A DNA stretch of 64,000 nt, taken from Trachythela sp. YZ-2020. Lineage: Eukaryota; Cnidaria; Anthozoa; Malacalcyonacea; Clavulariidae. The position numbers and the translations under genes are program-made. Positions 11,724 to 23,270 of this stretch are shown here, one piece after another (the first letter of the stretch is position 1; each line of letters opens with the position of its first letter). A model generated the notes under the pieces. That model was given only the letters and a program-made list of their open reading frames with translations. It was not told the DNA's origin and ran no database searches. The stretch is taken from positions 1,655,001 to 1,719,000 of the forward strand of contig JADLSH010000273.1 in assembly GCA_016169945.1 (NCBI GenBank), read 5' to 3'.

Positions 11724-14304
11724 CATACTGAGATGTTCAGTATACTGTATGTTATTTCTGTGTAAGGATGTATAATATATTATTAATACAGTATAACTAT
11801 TCTCTTATTATATTTGCAGGAATTAAATCTGTTAAAGGCGCCACAAAAGATGGCAAAATGTATCAGAATGCTGAATCAAAGTCACATCTCATGGGGCTAC
11901 ATATTTTTATTAATGCATAACCACTTGATTTACTGGTTTCTATAATTATTTACTAGTTATTTGAAGAACTTGAAATTAAAGAAAATTGCTTTGTATCTTC
12001 AATTTTCTAAAATAAGAGCTTGTCATATTGTACAAATCTTTCTTTCTGCAATACAAAATGTCATACATTTCACTTGACACAAAATATAAGAACCTAAGTG
12101 ACCAAAAACATAAGTGACCTAGGTAAACTTTAAGCATGGGAGAAACTATGGGTGCATGCACAGAGTGAAAGGCAATTACCCGTGATACCTTTGACTAGCT
12201 CATGGGCACAGGGAATAGGGAAAATGCAACAACTTTATTAGCTTCATGTAGGTTTTTGCCCAACAATATGGGTGAGAGTAAAGTGAAGCTTGACCTCTGA
12301 ACTAAGCCAAAATATGTTAGGTTATGGTTTCATTTCAATGTTTGAATTTGATTTCATTCCATTTAACTCAGTTGTAGCTGAGTGTCTGATTGGAGGGGTG
12401 TCTCACCCCTCTGGCAGTTTCGCCCCTGTCCTCAGGATTCTGCAGAGAATAAAGATAATTTGATATTTGTGAAATGCATGGCTTCATTCATTTCTTCATT
12501 CAAATAAATATAATTATTAAGGGTAGCATACAGTACAACTAATTGAAAACATCCTGAAATATAATGAAAATAAGGGAGTGGAATTTTAACCACTTTATAC
12601 TATACAAATTGCACCTCTACTTTGAAGGAAACACTGAAATAAATATTTACAAAGCTTAGTATGGTTAGACACCTCTGGTTTGAATCTGACTGCAAGGGCA
12701 GGCTTGTTTCTGCAAATACTCCTTATACTCGTGGCTGAAATAATACATTTTACTCGATATACTAAACAAGGGATATATTGTCTTACCAAATGAAGTATAT
12801 TTTATCATTACTCCCACTAAATTTTTCACGAAATATTAATAGTATGTGAATGTGAAATCACAAAAAATATTTAGCTGTCTACTCCGCCTTCAAATATCAT
12901 CTTCTCCCACATTTTTCGTGGTTGTCATTTTTTTTTGTTCCCTTTCATGGGCGAGAATACCGTAGACAACTTGTAGATGTTCAAATAAATGTTTGAAAGT
13001 AGAAAAAATATATCGAAAATATCAAAACAACAATACTTTACGGCAAAAAGCTAAAAATTGTACAAAAACCAGGGGGGTGTGATAGTTGTAGCTCAAAACT
13101 GAGCTTGGTCAGTGGTAATTACCATGAGCAAAAGGAACCATGTGGCGTCATTCTGGCGCAAGCAAAGACCGAAATCCGCCATGTTTTTGCCTTCACTTTT
13201 TCCTGCCGAGCACTTCCTTCAGGTGTTATATCACTCAGTGGCCCTTACCGATCACTTTATTAGTTGCCGTGGCAACAGCGACTATAGGTTTCGGCTTGCA
13301 TTTCTCGACAATCTGCAATGTGCAATGTGCAATTTCTGTGGATGGTCACAAACGATAAATCATGTAAATCGAAATATAGTTAACACAGATAATTCAATAT
13401 GCCGAACGGCGAGCGTCTTGAAGTAAAAATGAAATTTTAGGAATGCTTTCCCTAACAGACAACTAAAACCTGATCACAAAACATCATTCTCTCATCATAG
13501 AGATATCGTCTTGTTGTGTAGTATTTGTTCTATTATAAAAAGCATTGGGCTTCGGAAAAGACACGAATCAAAACGATAAATGCACACATAGACTCCCAAA
13601 ATGCAAGCCATAAAAATCCCAGCATTTTTACCTGCAGTTTTTCGGCCCCAAGAATGTAAAGGTCTCATTAAGGCGATTAGCCTAAAAGAAACGCTGGGGA
13701 ATTGCGACCAAATGTAGAAGCGAATCACGTGGAAAGCAAATGTGGCCCAAACTATGGTCATAGTAGCTCGCAGACGACAACTTCGCGATAACTGACAGAA
13801 CTAAGGCCTGATGTTCGGAGAAAGTCGCAAAATTCAACTGCGGTTTTCAGCCACGGTGCGCCGGCCAGATGCGCCGGCCACGGTGCGCCGGCCACTAATA
13901 TGTTTTACAACTAACGTAACCATTTTTTTTCTCAACTACCGTTGTGCTCTTGTTGCAAGATGATTAATATTTTAGTGAACATTTTGTCCTGACTACTGTT
14001 GTATTGCAAGATATGATAGTAATTCTTGATAAATAGGTTTTGTCATTTTTGTGTGTTTTCTCCTCTTTTTGTCTAAAATATACGCATTTTAGGAAAAATT
14101 TGGTAAATATGCTGCTCAGAACGCGGCAAATGGCGTTCCCAGGATTCAAATTTCAAAATATTCCCGGGGCAGAATGCCCCCAGCCTCCCTTACTTATACC
14201 TCACCCAAATTCCACGGTCAGATTTTGGGCTAAGTCCGCGAGCAAAAGCTATTCTATTGGGATAGAATATATGTATTAGTATGTTGTACACCCCGCACTA
14301 TCCT
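11724..14304. other. Gene-free stretch with a small GC-rich transposon end at about 14090-14230
   Basis: No credible coding sequence was found. 'gcgccggccac' occurs three times at 13857-13894. At 14090-14230 a segment (cggcaaatggcgttcccagg...cggggcagaatgccccc) is a diverged inverse copy of the left part of the TIR element at 61380-61470, so it is a fragment of that transposon family. Confidence 0.45.
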
Positions 14305-14408
14305 TTAACCCATTAACTGGCAGTACCCTCACCACTGATGAGTAAAATCGTCTGGCGTCAGATAGGGTAAAATACTAAAGTAGGACGCATGACAAGCTAA
14401 TGGTTTAA
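14305..14408. mobile_element. 104-bp MITE, TTAACCC family, copy 2
   Basis: Shares termini and most of its interior with 11611-11723 ('ttaactggcagtaccct', 'taaaatcgtctggcgtcaga', 'agctaatggtttaa'). About ten to fifteen differences separate the copies. It is non-coding. Confidence 0.7.
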
Positions 14409-15209
14409 CCTAGCTTTGAAATGTAGGCAAGTACAAGCAAGCACTACTGGTAAAGTGCAATGTCGTTAAAACGATAAGATAAATCAATAGGGGGGATGCA
14501 GAGCCCCTTCTAGGCCAGATTTACCGAGTCCCTCTGAGGTAGCCAGTCCAGTTCGCCCCTGCATTCGGCAACATATTTGTTGCTAAGTGACACGCAATTA
14601 GATTGATATTGTTAGTATTCAATCACTATAAATAAGAATTTGTGATAATACATTAGCAAGTGTTTGTCGTAGCCTAATAATCATTAAGTGTACGCTGTAA
14701 AATATCAGTTTTTCTCTATAGTCAGTCATTCACAAGACAAAGAATAGGCCTATAATAGAAAATTGCATCATGCATGTATATATTGGGGAGGGGGAGTTGT
14801 TCAATTTTGAATGTATTTGTTAAGGGGGTCTTCAGTTTTAAGAGCGTCAAAAATGGGGGGCTACATGAGATTCTTGTATGTTATCAAGAATGTCACGCCC
14901 CACCCTACGGTGTAAATAATGAACGGTCTTCTAGTAGAACCTATCACTTGTAGGTCTTGCTTAATTATGTTTAATATTTTACTGTGCTATTTAATATTCG
15001 CGTGTCAAATTTTTAAATTTTTTAGTTTAATCTTTTTGTAGTTTATCATTTTCGTTGAAGCGAGAATCATTCTCGCCATCTCTGCCTATTTTTCCAGTGC
15101 AAATAAACAGATAATCTGAATAGAAATATAATGAAAATATATTCTTTTTTCGACCAATGTCAAATAATTTCACTAATACGCAAAGCAAAATTATAATTGT
15201 TTGCATTAT
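14409..15209. other. No gene seen
   Basis: AT-rich non-coding sequence with a few G runs (14490, 14785, 14855). No ORF, RNA gene or repeat boundary could be supported. Confidence 0.4.
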
Positions 15210-16318
15210 TAAGAGGCTGTCTCCGTAAAAACCTCCTGGTTAATATGTGGCTCAAAAATAGATTGCTCTCATACTCTGGTGTGTTGAAGGTCTATCCTTG
15301 GGAACAACTAAAATCGATTTCATTTGACTCAAATTTCTGTTACATTATTTTTGGGGGCGATTGATGTTCGATCGGCTGGTGACCAACTTGAACTCCGAAT
15401 GAGGCAAAATATCGACACATTTTCACAGCTATTTTTTTAAATCAAATTCATACCTAAATTTTAATATTTTTGCACAGAAATATGGACTTATCCTTCTCTT
15501 TTCGTTCGTGATATGACTTAGATAATTATTCTTTTGTATAAAATAGAATACAGCGCAGTTATTGACCCTCCTGCACGGATAACGGATATCGTCTCAAAAT
15601 ATACCAACTTTGAAAGCTTATTTCAAAATCGTGGCACCTGATTGGCACATGACCTTAGCTTTTCTATAAACTACTAACATTAGTCAACACAAATCGCTAA
15701 TAAAATCTTTCTGCTTTAGCACTTGACAAAAATGACAAGCGCTCGAACTTTGTAAAATTTGAAAATGTGTCGAAGTCGAGCATATTTAACGGTAAACCTA
15801 ATTATTGATATTAACAGATAAAATCACCTTACACTACACGGAATGAAGCTTGATTATGCAAATATATGTCGTTCATCATTATTCTTTGACTTTGCGCTTG
15901 AAAAAAATTGTTTGAGTACAGTTTGACTTCAAGGATAGAGTCATTCAATGCCAGTGTCTTCTGCGCGCATCACTGCCATTAGAGGCCTGATTGTCACATA
16001 CGAACTTCGCTTTGTTCGCTTTGTTAACCTCATGTAAATAAGATGTCTATGTGTCTTGGGGGTTTATTGACAATGTTCAATCAAATTAGAAAACTCAGAA
16101 TTAGTCATAATACAGAGTTTTCATCTGTTTGTTTACGAAACTCTTAATGTTTCGTTAGAATGTACTAATTAAATCTCGGGGGAAACCCCTGGCCGAAAGA
16201 AATGTACTCGCTGTGCGTAAACATTTCAATCAACACGGTGAAATTTTTCGTTGCTCTCTGGCTTCTCTTTCTTCGTATTGCATTAAATAGTAGTCTTAGT
16301 ATTGCACCAGGTTTTTGT
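15210..16318. repeat. Left arm of a giant foldback element (about 1.1 kb)
   Basis: This arm is matched, in inverted orientation and with only scattered differences, by 19180-21069 (interrupted by an insertion at 19918-20720). The outer end starts 'taagaggctgtctccg' and the inner end finishes 'attgcaccaggtttttgt'. It is non-coding. Together the arms could form a stem of about 1.1 kb. Confidence 0.9.
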
Positions 16319-16468
16319 TAAATTTTGGCACGAAATTTTCCGTGTTTCTATGCAGTCATAGAAATACGCTTGTCGACCAATCAACGCTCGCATACTATAA
16401 ATTAAATATTTTTTTATAATGAAATTTGAAGTGTTTTTAAAAATGATTTTCTCACCTGCTCGAATTGG

Positions 16469-16720
16469 AACTGTTGCACCAAATTGAAGCTGGATTTTTT
16501 TTTTGACATTTCTAGATTTACAACATCCTTGTTTTTGCACGCTTTTTTGGGCCCCGAATGCAAAGGATACTGACATGATTTTAATGGCCGCCAATTTCGA
16601 CCCAGGTTGTACCTGTGTTTTGGACAGACCACATTTCGGCTTGCTCCTTAGTAGGAATATAAAACATTCCTGCCCTCACTAGAATTAACTCGTATTCTTC
16701 TATCTTTCCGACAAGCTTTC
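16469..16720. repeat. 252-bp direct repeat flanking LINE B, left copy
   Basis: Nearly identical to 18647-18897 (a handful of substitutions and short indels). It begins 'aactgttgcacc' and ends 'ccgacaagctttc'. On the minus strand it encodes a Cys/His-containing peptide with IPTKEQAE and RPLKSCQYPLHS, so it may be part of an exon or of a transposon gene. It looks like either an unusually long target-site duplication made by LINE B or a pre-existing tandem pair. Confidence 0.85.
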
Positions 16721-18646
16721 TATACCCGAGTAATCCTACTAAATCATCCTCACCTATGTTTAAAATTGACTCTGTTAACATCTCTGAACCGTTAATAATT
16801 TCGAACGCCTTTTGTTCATATTTCAGTACAATAGTATCGACTCTTAAGGAAAAAGCTTTTTTGCTGAGAGATTGCATTTGGACATTTCAAACGAAACAAA
16901 GTTTAAGAACAGACTACCGTTTCAAGTTTGAAGAAGTAAACGTCCAGCAGGTGTGTAAACAGTTAAAATCACTAAAGCGAAAGAAATCTACTGGCTTGGA
17001 TAATATACCGGCATACGTGTTGAAAGATTGTGCAAACGTTATCGCCCTACCTTTAACTTATATCATAAACAGCTCTTTGGGTACAGGCGTTTTTCCTACT
17101 GACTGGAAATCTTGCAAACTTATACCGATATCAAAAACAAGGCCATATGATTGCATTAAAAACTATCGACCCATCTCAGTGATTCCAGCCATATCCAAAG
17201 TAATCGAAAAATTGGTTCATAGTCAGCTATCCACATATTTGGAAAATAATAATCTACTACACGACAGTCAATTTGGCTTTCGTAGGGGACGTTCTACGGA
17301 ATTGGCAGCAACATTATTCACTGATAATGTTAGAAAAAAGGTTGACGAAGGTAAACTGGTTGGTGCTGTTTTCATTGACCTTACAAAAGCGTTCGACACT
17401 CTCAACCATGGAACCCTTTTGAATAAGTTGGAGAGTTATGGTATATGCGACGAAGAATATCAATGGTTTCAGGATTATCTTTTCAACCGATCCCAGCAAG
17501 TAAAGTTCAAAAATTGTTTATCGACGGCTGAAAAGGTTACATCTGGTGTCCCTCAAGGGTCTATTCTTGGCCCTCTCCTTTTCATTGTCTTTTTTAATGA
17601 TTTTCCATTGTGCCTCAAACATTCAAATGTTATAATCTATGCGGATGACACGGTGATTTATGTTGCGGGGAAGGACACATTCATCATTGAAACCCGTCTT
17701 TCATCCGATATGAAATTAATTGAGCAATGGTGTACAAAGAATGAACTTATCCTGAATACTAATCCAGGGAAAACGGAAACAATGCTTTTTGGCACTGCCA
17801 AAAATCTGTCACAACAACCGAAATCGCTAAATGTGATGTATAGAGATCGGCTGATAAATTCTACAGCATCTTATAAGTATTTGGGTGTTAATATCGATCA
17901 CTCATTGAACATGAATTCTAACTTTGACTCTATCTACAAAAAAGCATGTGGGAGATTGAGATTACTGCGTAAGATAAGACCTTTCCTTAACATCATAGCA
18001 GCAAAGGCAATTTATCAAGGCATGGTATTACCGATATTTACATACTGTGGCTTATTACATTTGAAATTGAGCAAGACTCGAGAGGATAGACTAATGTCAT
18101 TCCACAAACGCGCATCTGAGATTATCACATTAAAGTCTAAAAGTGGATTGGATATTAGACCGCCCTTTATTACCAATCAAATAAGAACATGCCAATTAGT
18201 TCGACAATGCATTGATGGAAATGTCTGCTCAAATTTTTTGAACTATTTCGAGATGCAAACACACGACAAGGCGACCAGAAATCAAGGGTACCAGCTGAAA
18301 ATACCAAGGATCAGATTGGAGTACAGCAGAGGATCTTTTTATTTTATGGGAGTCAAGCTGTATAATAGCTTGCCTCTAAATATTCGTAAAACTGAATGTT
18401 ATGGTTCCTTTGATAAACTACTAACTGAATACTTTTAAATATTCATACTTTTAACTTTTTAATGACTCGCATGTTTATATTGCTATAACCCTGTAATTTT
18501 ATTTTATATTTATATATATATATATACATATTAAGTAGTTCTTATATTCACAGGACTCACAATGATAACAGTTCTTAATTGAACTGAAGTGATTTATCCT
18601 GTTTAAATATTCGACTAATAATAATAAAAATAATAAAAAAGGTGAC
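16721..18646 (+). mobile_element. LINE retrotransposon B, 5'-truncated, with an open RT frame
   Basis: A LINE starts immediately after the left direct repeat, in the region before reverse transcriptase. It has a single open frame through the RT and C-terminal domains, and ends in an A-rich 'taataataataaaaataataaaaaagg' tail at 18615-18642, just before the right direct repeat. The endonuclease half is missing. With its open frame and nearly identical flanking repeats, this may be the youngest insertion in the 15-21 kb complex. Confidence 0.88.
16756..18438 (+). CDS. LINE B reverse transcriptase ORF (560 aa, N-terminally truncated)
   Basis: RNA-dependent DNA polymerase of a CR1/L2-like LINE. 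Residues 1-50 belong to the spacer before the RT (FCSYFSTIVSTLKEKAFLLRD). The RT follows with motif 1 (KKSTGLDNIPAYVLKD, about residue 76), NYRPISVIPAISKVIEK, QFGFRRGRST, catalytic motif A FIDLTKAFDT (about 206), motif B SGVPQGSILGPLLF (about 263) and motif C YADDT (about 297), all with intact catalytic residues. A thumb/C-terminal region with YKYLGVNID and a final tail ends at 18438. The listed ATG is simply the first in the open stretch, since the true ORF2 start was lost by truncation. The protein would lack an endonuclease, so it is unlikely to move autonomously. Confidence 0.88.
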   Translation: MFKIDSVNISEPLIISNAFCSYFSTIVSTLKEKAFLLRDCIWTFQTKQSLRTDYRFKFEEVNVQQVCKQLKSLKRKKSTGLDNIPAYVLKDCANVIALPLTYIINSSLGTGVFPTDWKSCKLIPISKTRPYDCIKNYRPISVIPAISKVIEKLVHSQLSTYLENNNLLHDSQFGFRRGRSTELAATLFTDNVRKKVDEGKLVGAVFIDLTKAFDTLNHGTLLNKLESYGICDEEYQWFQDYLFNRSQQVKFKNCLSTAEKVTSGVPQGSILGPLLFIVFFNDFPLCLKHSNVIIYADDTVIYVAGKDTFIIETRLSSDMKLIEQWCTKNELILNTNPGKTETMLFGTAKNLSQQPKSLNVMYRDRLINSTASYKYLGVNIDHSLNMNSNFDSIYKKACGRLRLLRKIRPFLNIIAAKAIYQGMVLPIFTYCGLLHLKLSKTREDRLMSFHKRASEIITLKSKSGLDIRPPFITNQIRTCQLVRQCIDGNVCSNFLNYFEMQTHDKATRNQGYQLKIPRIRLEYSRGSFYFMGVKLYNSLPLNIRKTECYGSFDKLLTEYF

Positions 18647-18897
18647 AACTGTTGCACCAAATTGAAGCTGGATTTTTTTTGACATTTCTAGATTTACAAC
18701 ATCCTTGTTTTTGCACGCTTTTTTGGGCTCCGAATGCAAAGGATACTGACATGATTTTAATGGCCGCCAATTTCGATCCAGGTTGTACCTATGTTTTGGA
18801 CAGACCACAGTTTCGGCTTGCTCCTTAGTAGGAATATAAAACATTCCTGCCCTCACTAGAATTAACTCGTATTCTTCTATCTTTCCGACAAGCTTTC
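18647..18897. repeat. 251-bp direct repeat flanking LINE B, right copy
   Basis: Second copy of the block at 16469-16720, in the same orientation. Differences include shortening of a T run and C/T changes. The minus strand again carries the Cys/His peptide (CPKHRYNLDRNWRPLKS), here with one base more after 'accaca' that keeps the frame open where the left copy shifts. Confidence 0.85.
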
Positions 18898-19917
18898 AAA
18901 GGTGACAACTTTGCAAGTGATAACTAATGTCATCCTTACACCCCAGCAACTTTGAAGAACAGTCTACTGTGTCTCGGAATTTTCCACACTCAGAAGTAGA
19001 AAAGGAACATTGATACAGTATTGCTTACTTAGAATACTGACTGTCATTCTGTCAACATAAAATCTACTGTCTGCCGAAATCGTTTAGGTTTACATAACGT
19101 TGCGTGACCACCAATTGCGGCTGTAGTAGTAGTAGTGAACACCATATGAATGAGTACAGAAAAAAAATATATTGTAGACACAAAAACCTGGTGCAATACT
19201 AAGAAGAGAGCAACGAAACATTTCACCGTGTTGATTGACATGTTTACGCACAGCGAGTACATTTCTTTCGGCCAGGGGTTTCCCCCGAGATTTAATTAGT
19301 ACATTCTAACGAAACTTTAACAGTTTAACGTAAACAAACAGATGAAAACTCTGTATTATGACTAATTCTGAGTTTTCTAATTTGATTGAACTTTGTCAAT
19401 AAACCCCCAAGACACATAGACATCTTATTTACAGGAGGTAAACAAAGCGAACAAAGCGAAGTTCGTATGTGACAATCAGGCCTCTAATGGCAGTGATGCG
19501 CGCAGAAGACACTGGCATTGAATGACTCCATCCTTGAAGTCAAACTGTACTGAAACAATTTTTTTCAAGCGCAAAGCCAAAGAATAATGATGAACGACAT
19601 ATATTTACATAATCAAGCTTCATTCCGTGTAGTGCATGTAAGGTGATTTTATCTGTTAATATCAATAATTAGGTTTACCGTTAAATATGCTCGATTTCGA
19701 CACATTTTCAAATTTTACAAAGTTCGAGCGCTTGTCATTTTTGTCAAATGCTAAAGTAGAAAGATTTTATTAGCGATTTGTGTTGACTAATGTTAGTAAT
19801 TTATAGAAAAGCTAAGGTCATGTGCCAATCAAGTGCCACGATTTTGAAATAAGCTTTCAAAGTTGGTATATTTTGAGACGATATCCGTTATCCGTGCAGG
19901 AGGGTCACTAGCTTTAC

Positions 19918-20390
19918 TGACGTCATTAATATTGGTTGGCTCCCCATTAAGGAGAGACGCGATTGGCATATGCTAAAGATGGCCCACAAAGCATTACATC
20001 AATCCCCATGGCCAGCATATTTCCCGCTGAAAATTCAATCAAGTGAGAGGGTACTTCGCTCAAACGCAGCATTGAAACTTCAAGTACCGCTAGAAAGTGG
20101 AACTTTTCAAGATACAGCCTCGCAATTGTTCAATGCTTTACCGGCTGAACTTAGGAGCTGTGATCATTTTGCTCATTTCTCACGACAGTGCAAAGACCTT
20201 TTAATGAGTAACGCAAGGGACAAATATTTTGTATAACCATATTTTCAAACCTTAGTTTTAAATTTTTATAGAGACTTTCTATTACATAGACATAGTACTG
20301 TATTTTAATGTAAATTATTTTGCAGATGTAGAGCCACGCCGTGGAAAAGCTGCAATAAATCATTATTATTATTATTATTATTATTATAAG
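19918..20390 (+). mobile_element. LINE 3' fragment inside the foldback arm
   Basis: A LINE tail inserted in the right arm. The open frame from the insertion point encodes the region after RT (GWLPIKERRDWHMLKMAHKA) and a C-terminal segment with FNALPAELRSC, ending at 20236. It finishes with 'tgcaataaatcattattattatt', a TTA tract at 20362-20388. Only this arm carries it, so it inserted after the inverted repeat formed. Confidence 0.85.
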
Positions 20391-20603
20391 GTCAAATTTG
20401 TCAATTTATCTATCAGTTCACTAGGAGTTTTCAATCAATCCGCCTCACTAGACTTTGTTGAAATGTTGAAAGATCTGAAATTTGACGAGCAATGTAGAAA
20501 ATATCTTGTTAGGAAAATTATTAACACTTGTATCAGGTCCTCATATTATATATTCTGTAAACGTAACAAAGAATGGGATAACCCACAACTAATGTCATAC
20601 TAA
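20391..20603 (+). pseudogene. Repetitive coding remnant after the LINE tail, unknown
   Basis: Directly after the TTA tract, an open stretch of about 70 codons without an ATG encodes KFVNLSISSLGVF, then an acidic/basic segment and YYIFCKRNKEWDNPQL, ending at a stop near 20602. The sequence is clearly protein-like and is part of the same 803-bp insertion. From memory, similar peptides are common in cnidarian repeats, but I cannot name the family. It may be co-inserted flanking sequence from the source locus. Confidence 0.35.
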
Positions 20604-22460
20604 TATTTTTGTCATATAATTATATAGAATTAATTCAAGTAGACACTGGTAAACTACCTGTAAAGAGAGGTTTATCACTGTAGTATGTAAACATTTATCG
20701 TAATTAATAAAGTTTCCATTAATAACTGCGCTGTATTCTATTTTATACAAAAGAATAATTATCCAAGTCATATCACCAACGAAAATAGAAGGATAAGTCC
20801 ATATTTCTGTACAAAAATATTAAAATTTAGGTATGAATTTGATTTAAAAAAATAGCTGTGAAAATGTGTTGATATTTTGCCTCATTCGGAGTTCAAGTTG
20901 GTCACCAGCCGATCGAACATCGATCGCCCCCAAAAATAATTTAACAGACATTTGAGTCAAATGAAATCGATTTTAGTTGTTCCCAAGGATAGACCTTGGA
21001 TAGATATGAGAGCAATCTATTTCTGAGCCACATATTGACCAGGAGGTTTTTACGGAGACAGCCTCTTAAGTACTGAAAATTAGTTCCTAACGATGTAATT
21101 TTTATAGATAAAGTAATTTTCAATATTTTTAAAGGTGTAACTTAAGATATGTGTTTTTATCTTTTGAATTAAAAAGACTTTAGACTTTAGACTGAAGAGC
21201 GCTTAATAGAGAATGCATAGGATATATATATATATATGTCGGGAAAAATTATGACAGGACTGTACTCATGTGGATTGGATGACCTCGAGGCAGATTAAAC
21301 TCCTTAGGAAGGCATGCCCTTCTATAATCCTGATACCAATATATATATTTTTAGTAATTTGCTACCATAATTTTGCTAGCTAAAAGTTTTAGATATACCA
21401 TCTGGTGTCTATATTCTAATAAAAACACGACGTGAAATTAGCGTAGATTGTTGTCGTATTATTATATTTCCTATAAGAGACCGTTTAAAGAATTTTACAA
21501 CTTGTCCTATGTCACAGGATGAAGGTAGCTATATAGTTTTTTAATTGTTTTACACCGATGTTATATTTTGGCAAAGTGGTTCACTTCTCTTCACTGGAAA
21601 ACGTATTGCTCCTGACATATTTGTTGAGATAAAAATTTGTGGCATAGAACGTTTTACGCAATATTCGTGGTTTTCTTCATATTCAACAACTAAAGAGATG
21701 GGGCTTGTGTTGCGCAAGTGCGTGGCGGCGCAATGCGCTGTACATAGCAAAACAGTAATTTGAAATTTATGTCGAATTTAATAATATCTTTTGAAGAAAT
21801 ATTTTACAAGTTAAGAAGTTGGACGCCTTAAAAGCAAAGGATGCATGAGACGTACATAATTTAATACTATATTTCTTGAATGTGTTTGAAATAAATATCA
21901 TTCAAGATCCAGAATGATTGTTGTTCTTCCTTTATAGAAAGTATTATTTCTCTGCATGGGCATTATTAAAATTTTTAAACATATATAGACCAGGCCCATC
22001 CATCTGGATTTGGCTAGCTATTATGCATGTCCTAACTTGACGGCCTGAAGTGGTTAATAGATCAAAATGAATATTTCTACCATTGATTTGACGAGACACT
22101 TAATTATATACTCAATCACCTAATATTTCAAAAGTATTCACCGCCTTTATACAACGTTTTTCGTAATTGAAGCACGGAAAATACGAATATCGTCCACTAT
22201 TCTAGATTTGTTTTACTTTCTCAATAAAAATTAAACAATATTATCATATATACAATATTACTATAAGCAATAATCACCGGTTCACTCATGAGAAGATAAA
22301 AATAAAACAGTTCGAAAAATTCAACTGACACAATGTTTTCTGTATTGTCGGTGTTTTCTAAGACATAATTTTATAAGAATTTTTAACTACGTGGAAATTA
22401 ATAGTTTACGTACTAATACTCTGCGCTATAATGTTCATACTGCATGTACATATATATATA

Positions 22461-23052
22461 CCGGGTGGGGCAAAAAAAAGTACGACTGTTTGATTTAGTA
22501 TAACTTAAAAACTAAATAAGCTATTACACTTAAACAAGATTCTCTGCCTTCAGCGATGCCTAACTTAAATTTTGATATATGCCATATGCATTTTCATGCA
22601 ATATTTACTGAGATAGCTGCGTTTAAACTTGACTAAACACTTTTGGAAGTGTCGAGAATTAGCTAAAAACGCTCTATTAAACTAATTTGATAACCGTTAC
22701 CATTTTATCGTAAGTATTCGTTTCAATGAAGTGAAGTTGAAGTTAGATATGTTTCTTGAATAGATATGCTCTTTTATTCTAACATTTGGCCTTCTAACTT
22801 CAACTTCACTTCATTGAAACGAATACTTGCGTAAAATGCTAATGGTTATCAAATTATTTAATAGGCCATTTTTAGCTAATTCTTGACACTTCCAAAAATG
22901 TTTAGTCAAGTTTAAACGCAGCTATCTCGGTCAATATTGCATGAAAATGCACATGGCACATATCAAACTTTAAGTTAGACATCGCTGAATGTTAAGAAAC
23001 TTGTTTAAGTGTAATAGCTCTTTTAGTTTTTAAGTTATACTGCCCCACCCGT
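22461..23052. mobile_element. 592-bp near-perfect palindromic element
   Basis: The left half (about 22461-22745) is the inverse of the right half (about 22795-23052). The hinge is near 22755-22790. Outer ends are ccgggtggggca and tgccccacccg, and both sides abut (TA)n tracts, so TA is the probable target. No coding capacity. Structure fits a foldback or Tc1/mariner-type MITE. The halves differ by scattered substitutions. Confidence 0.85.
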
Positions 23053-23238
23053 TATATATATACGTGTAGGTTTAGGTCTACGAAACGCAAAGAGTGGTCG
23101 ACAACATATAGTTAGAGCAAATTATAGATTTTCGCTTTCCTCAAAACTTGTCTGCAACAGGCTGATGATTCATCACTGCCTGATGATTCTTTACAGATGA
23201 AACAGCCTGTTGCAGACAAGTTTTGAGGTAAGCGAAAA

Positions 23239-23269
<31 letters not shown>

Positions 23270-23270
23270 T
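23053..23270. repeat. PLE-tail hairpin between (TA)n tracts, copy 1
   Basis: The block holds 'ggtttaggtctacgaaacgcaaagagtg', then an inverted repeat in which 'cctcaaaacttgtctgcaacaggctg' faces its own inverse around 'catcactgcc'. The sequence 'tcatctgtaaa...cctgttgcagacaagttttgag' equals the extreme 3' end of the PLE coding region at 57278-57330, so these hairpins derive from PLE 3' termini. Related copies are at 52570, 53065 and 53515. A (TA)n tract follows at 23241-23268. Confidence 0.75.

Larger units (their letters stand above)
19180..21069. repeat. Right arm of the giant foldback element, interrupted
   Basis: Inverted copy of 15210-16318. The arm runs 19180-19917, is broken by an 803-bp insertion (19918-20720), and resumes at 20721 within the sequence that is continuous on the left ('gtgcaggagggtca|ataactgcgctg'). 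Ends are 'caaaaacctggtgcaatac' (inner) and 'gagacagcctcttaa' (outer). Confidence 0.9.

Noticed and set aside
11169..11920. Two-exon host gene (acceptor-like sites before short open stretches)
   Set aside because: Exons are very short, frames are ambiguous and no donor or continuing exons were found; kept only as a low-confidence remark.
23060..23110. Possible third hammerhead: GAAAC preceded by a small hairpin (gtagg...tctac), also at 52715, 53207 and 53663
   Set aside because: The CUGANGA core is absent (TA tract in its place) and no helix III can be paired with a valid cleavage site. Could be a truncated hammerhead, but unsupported.
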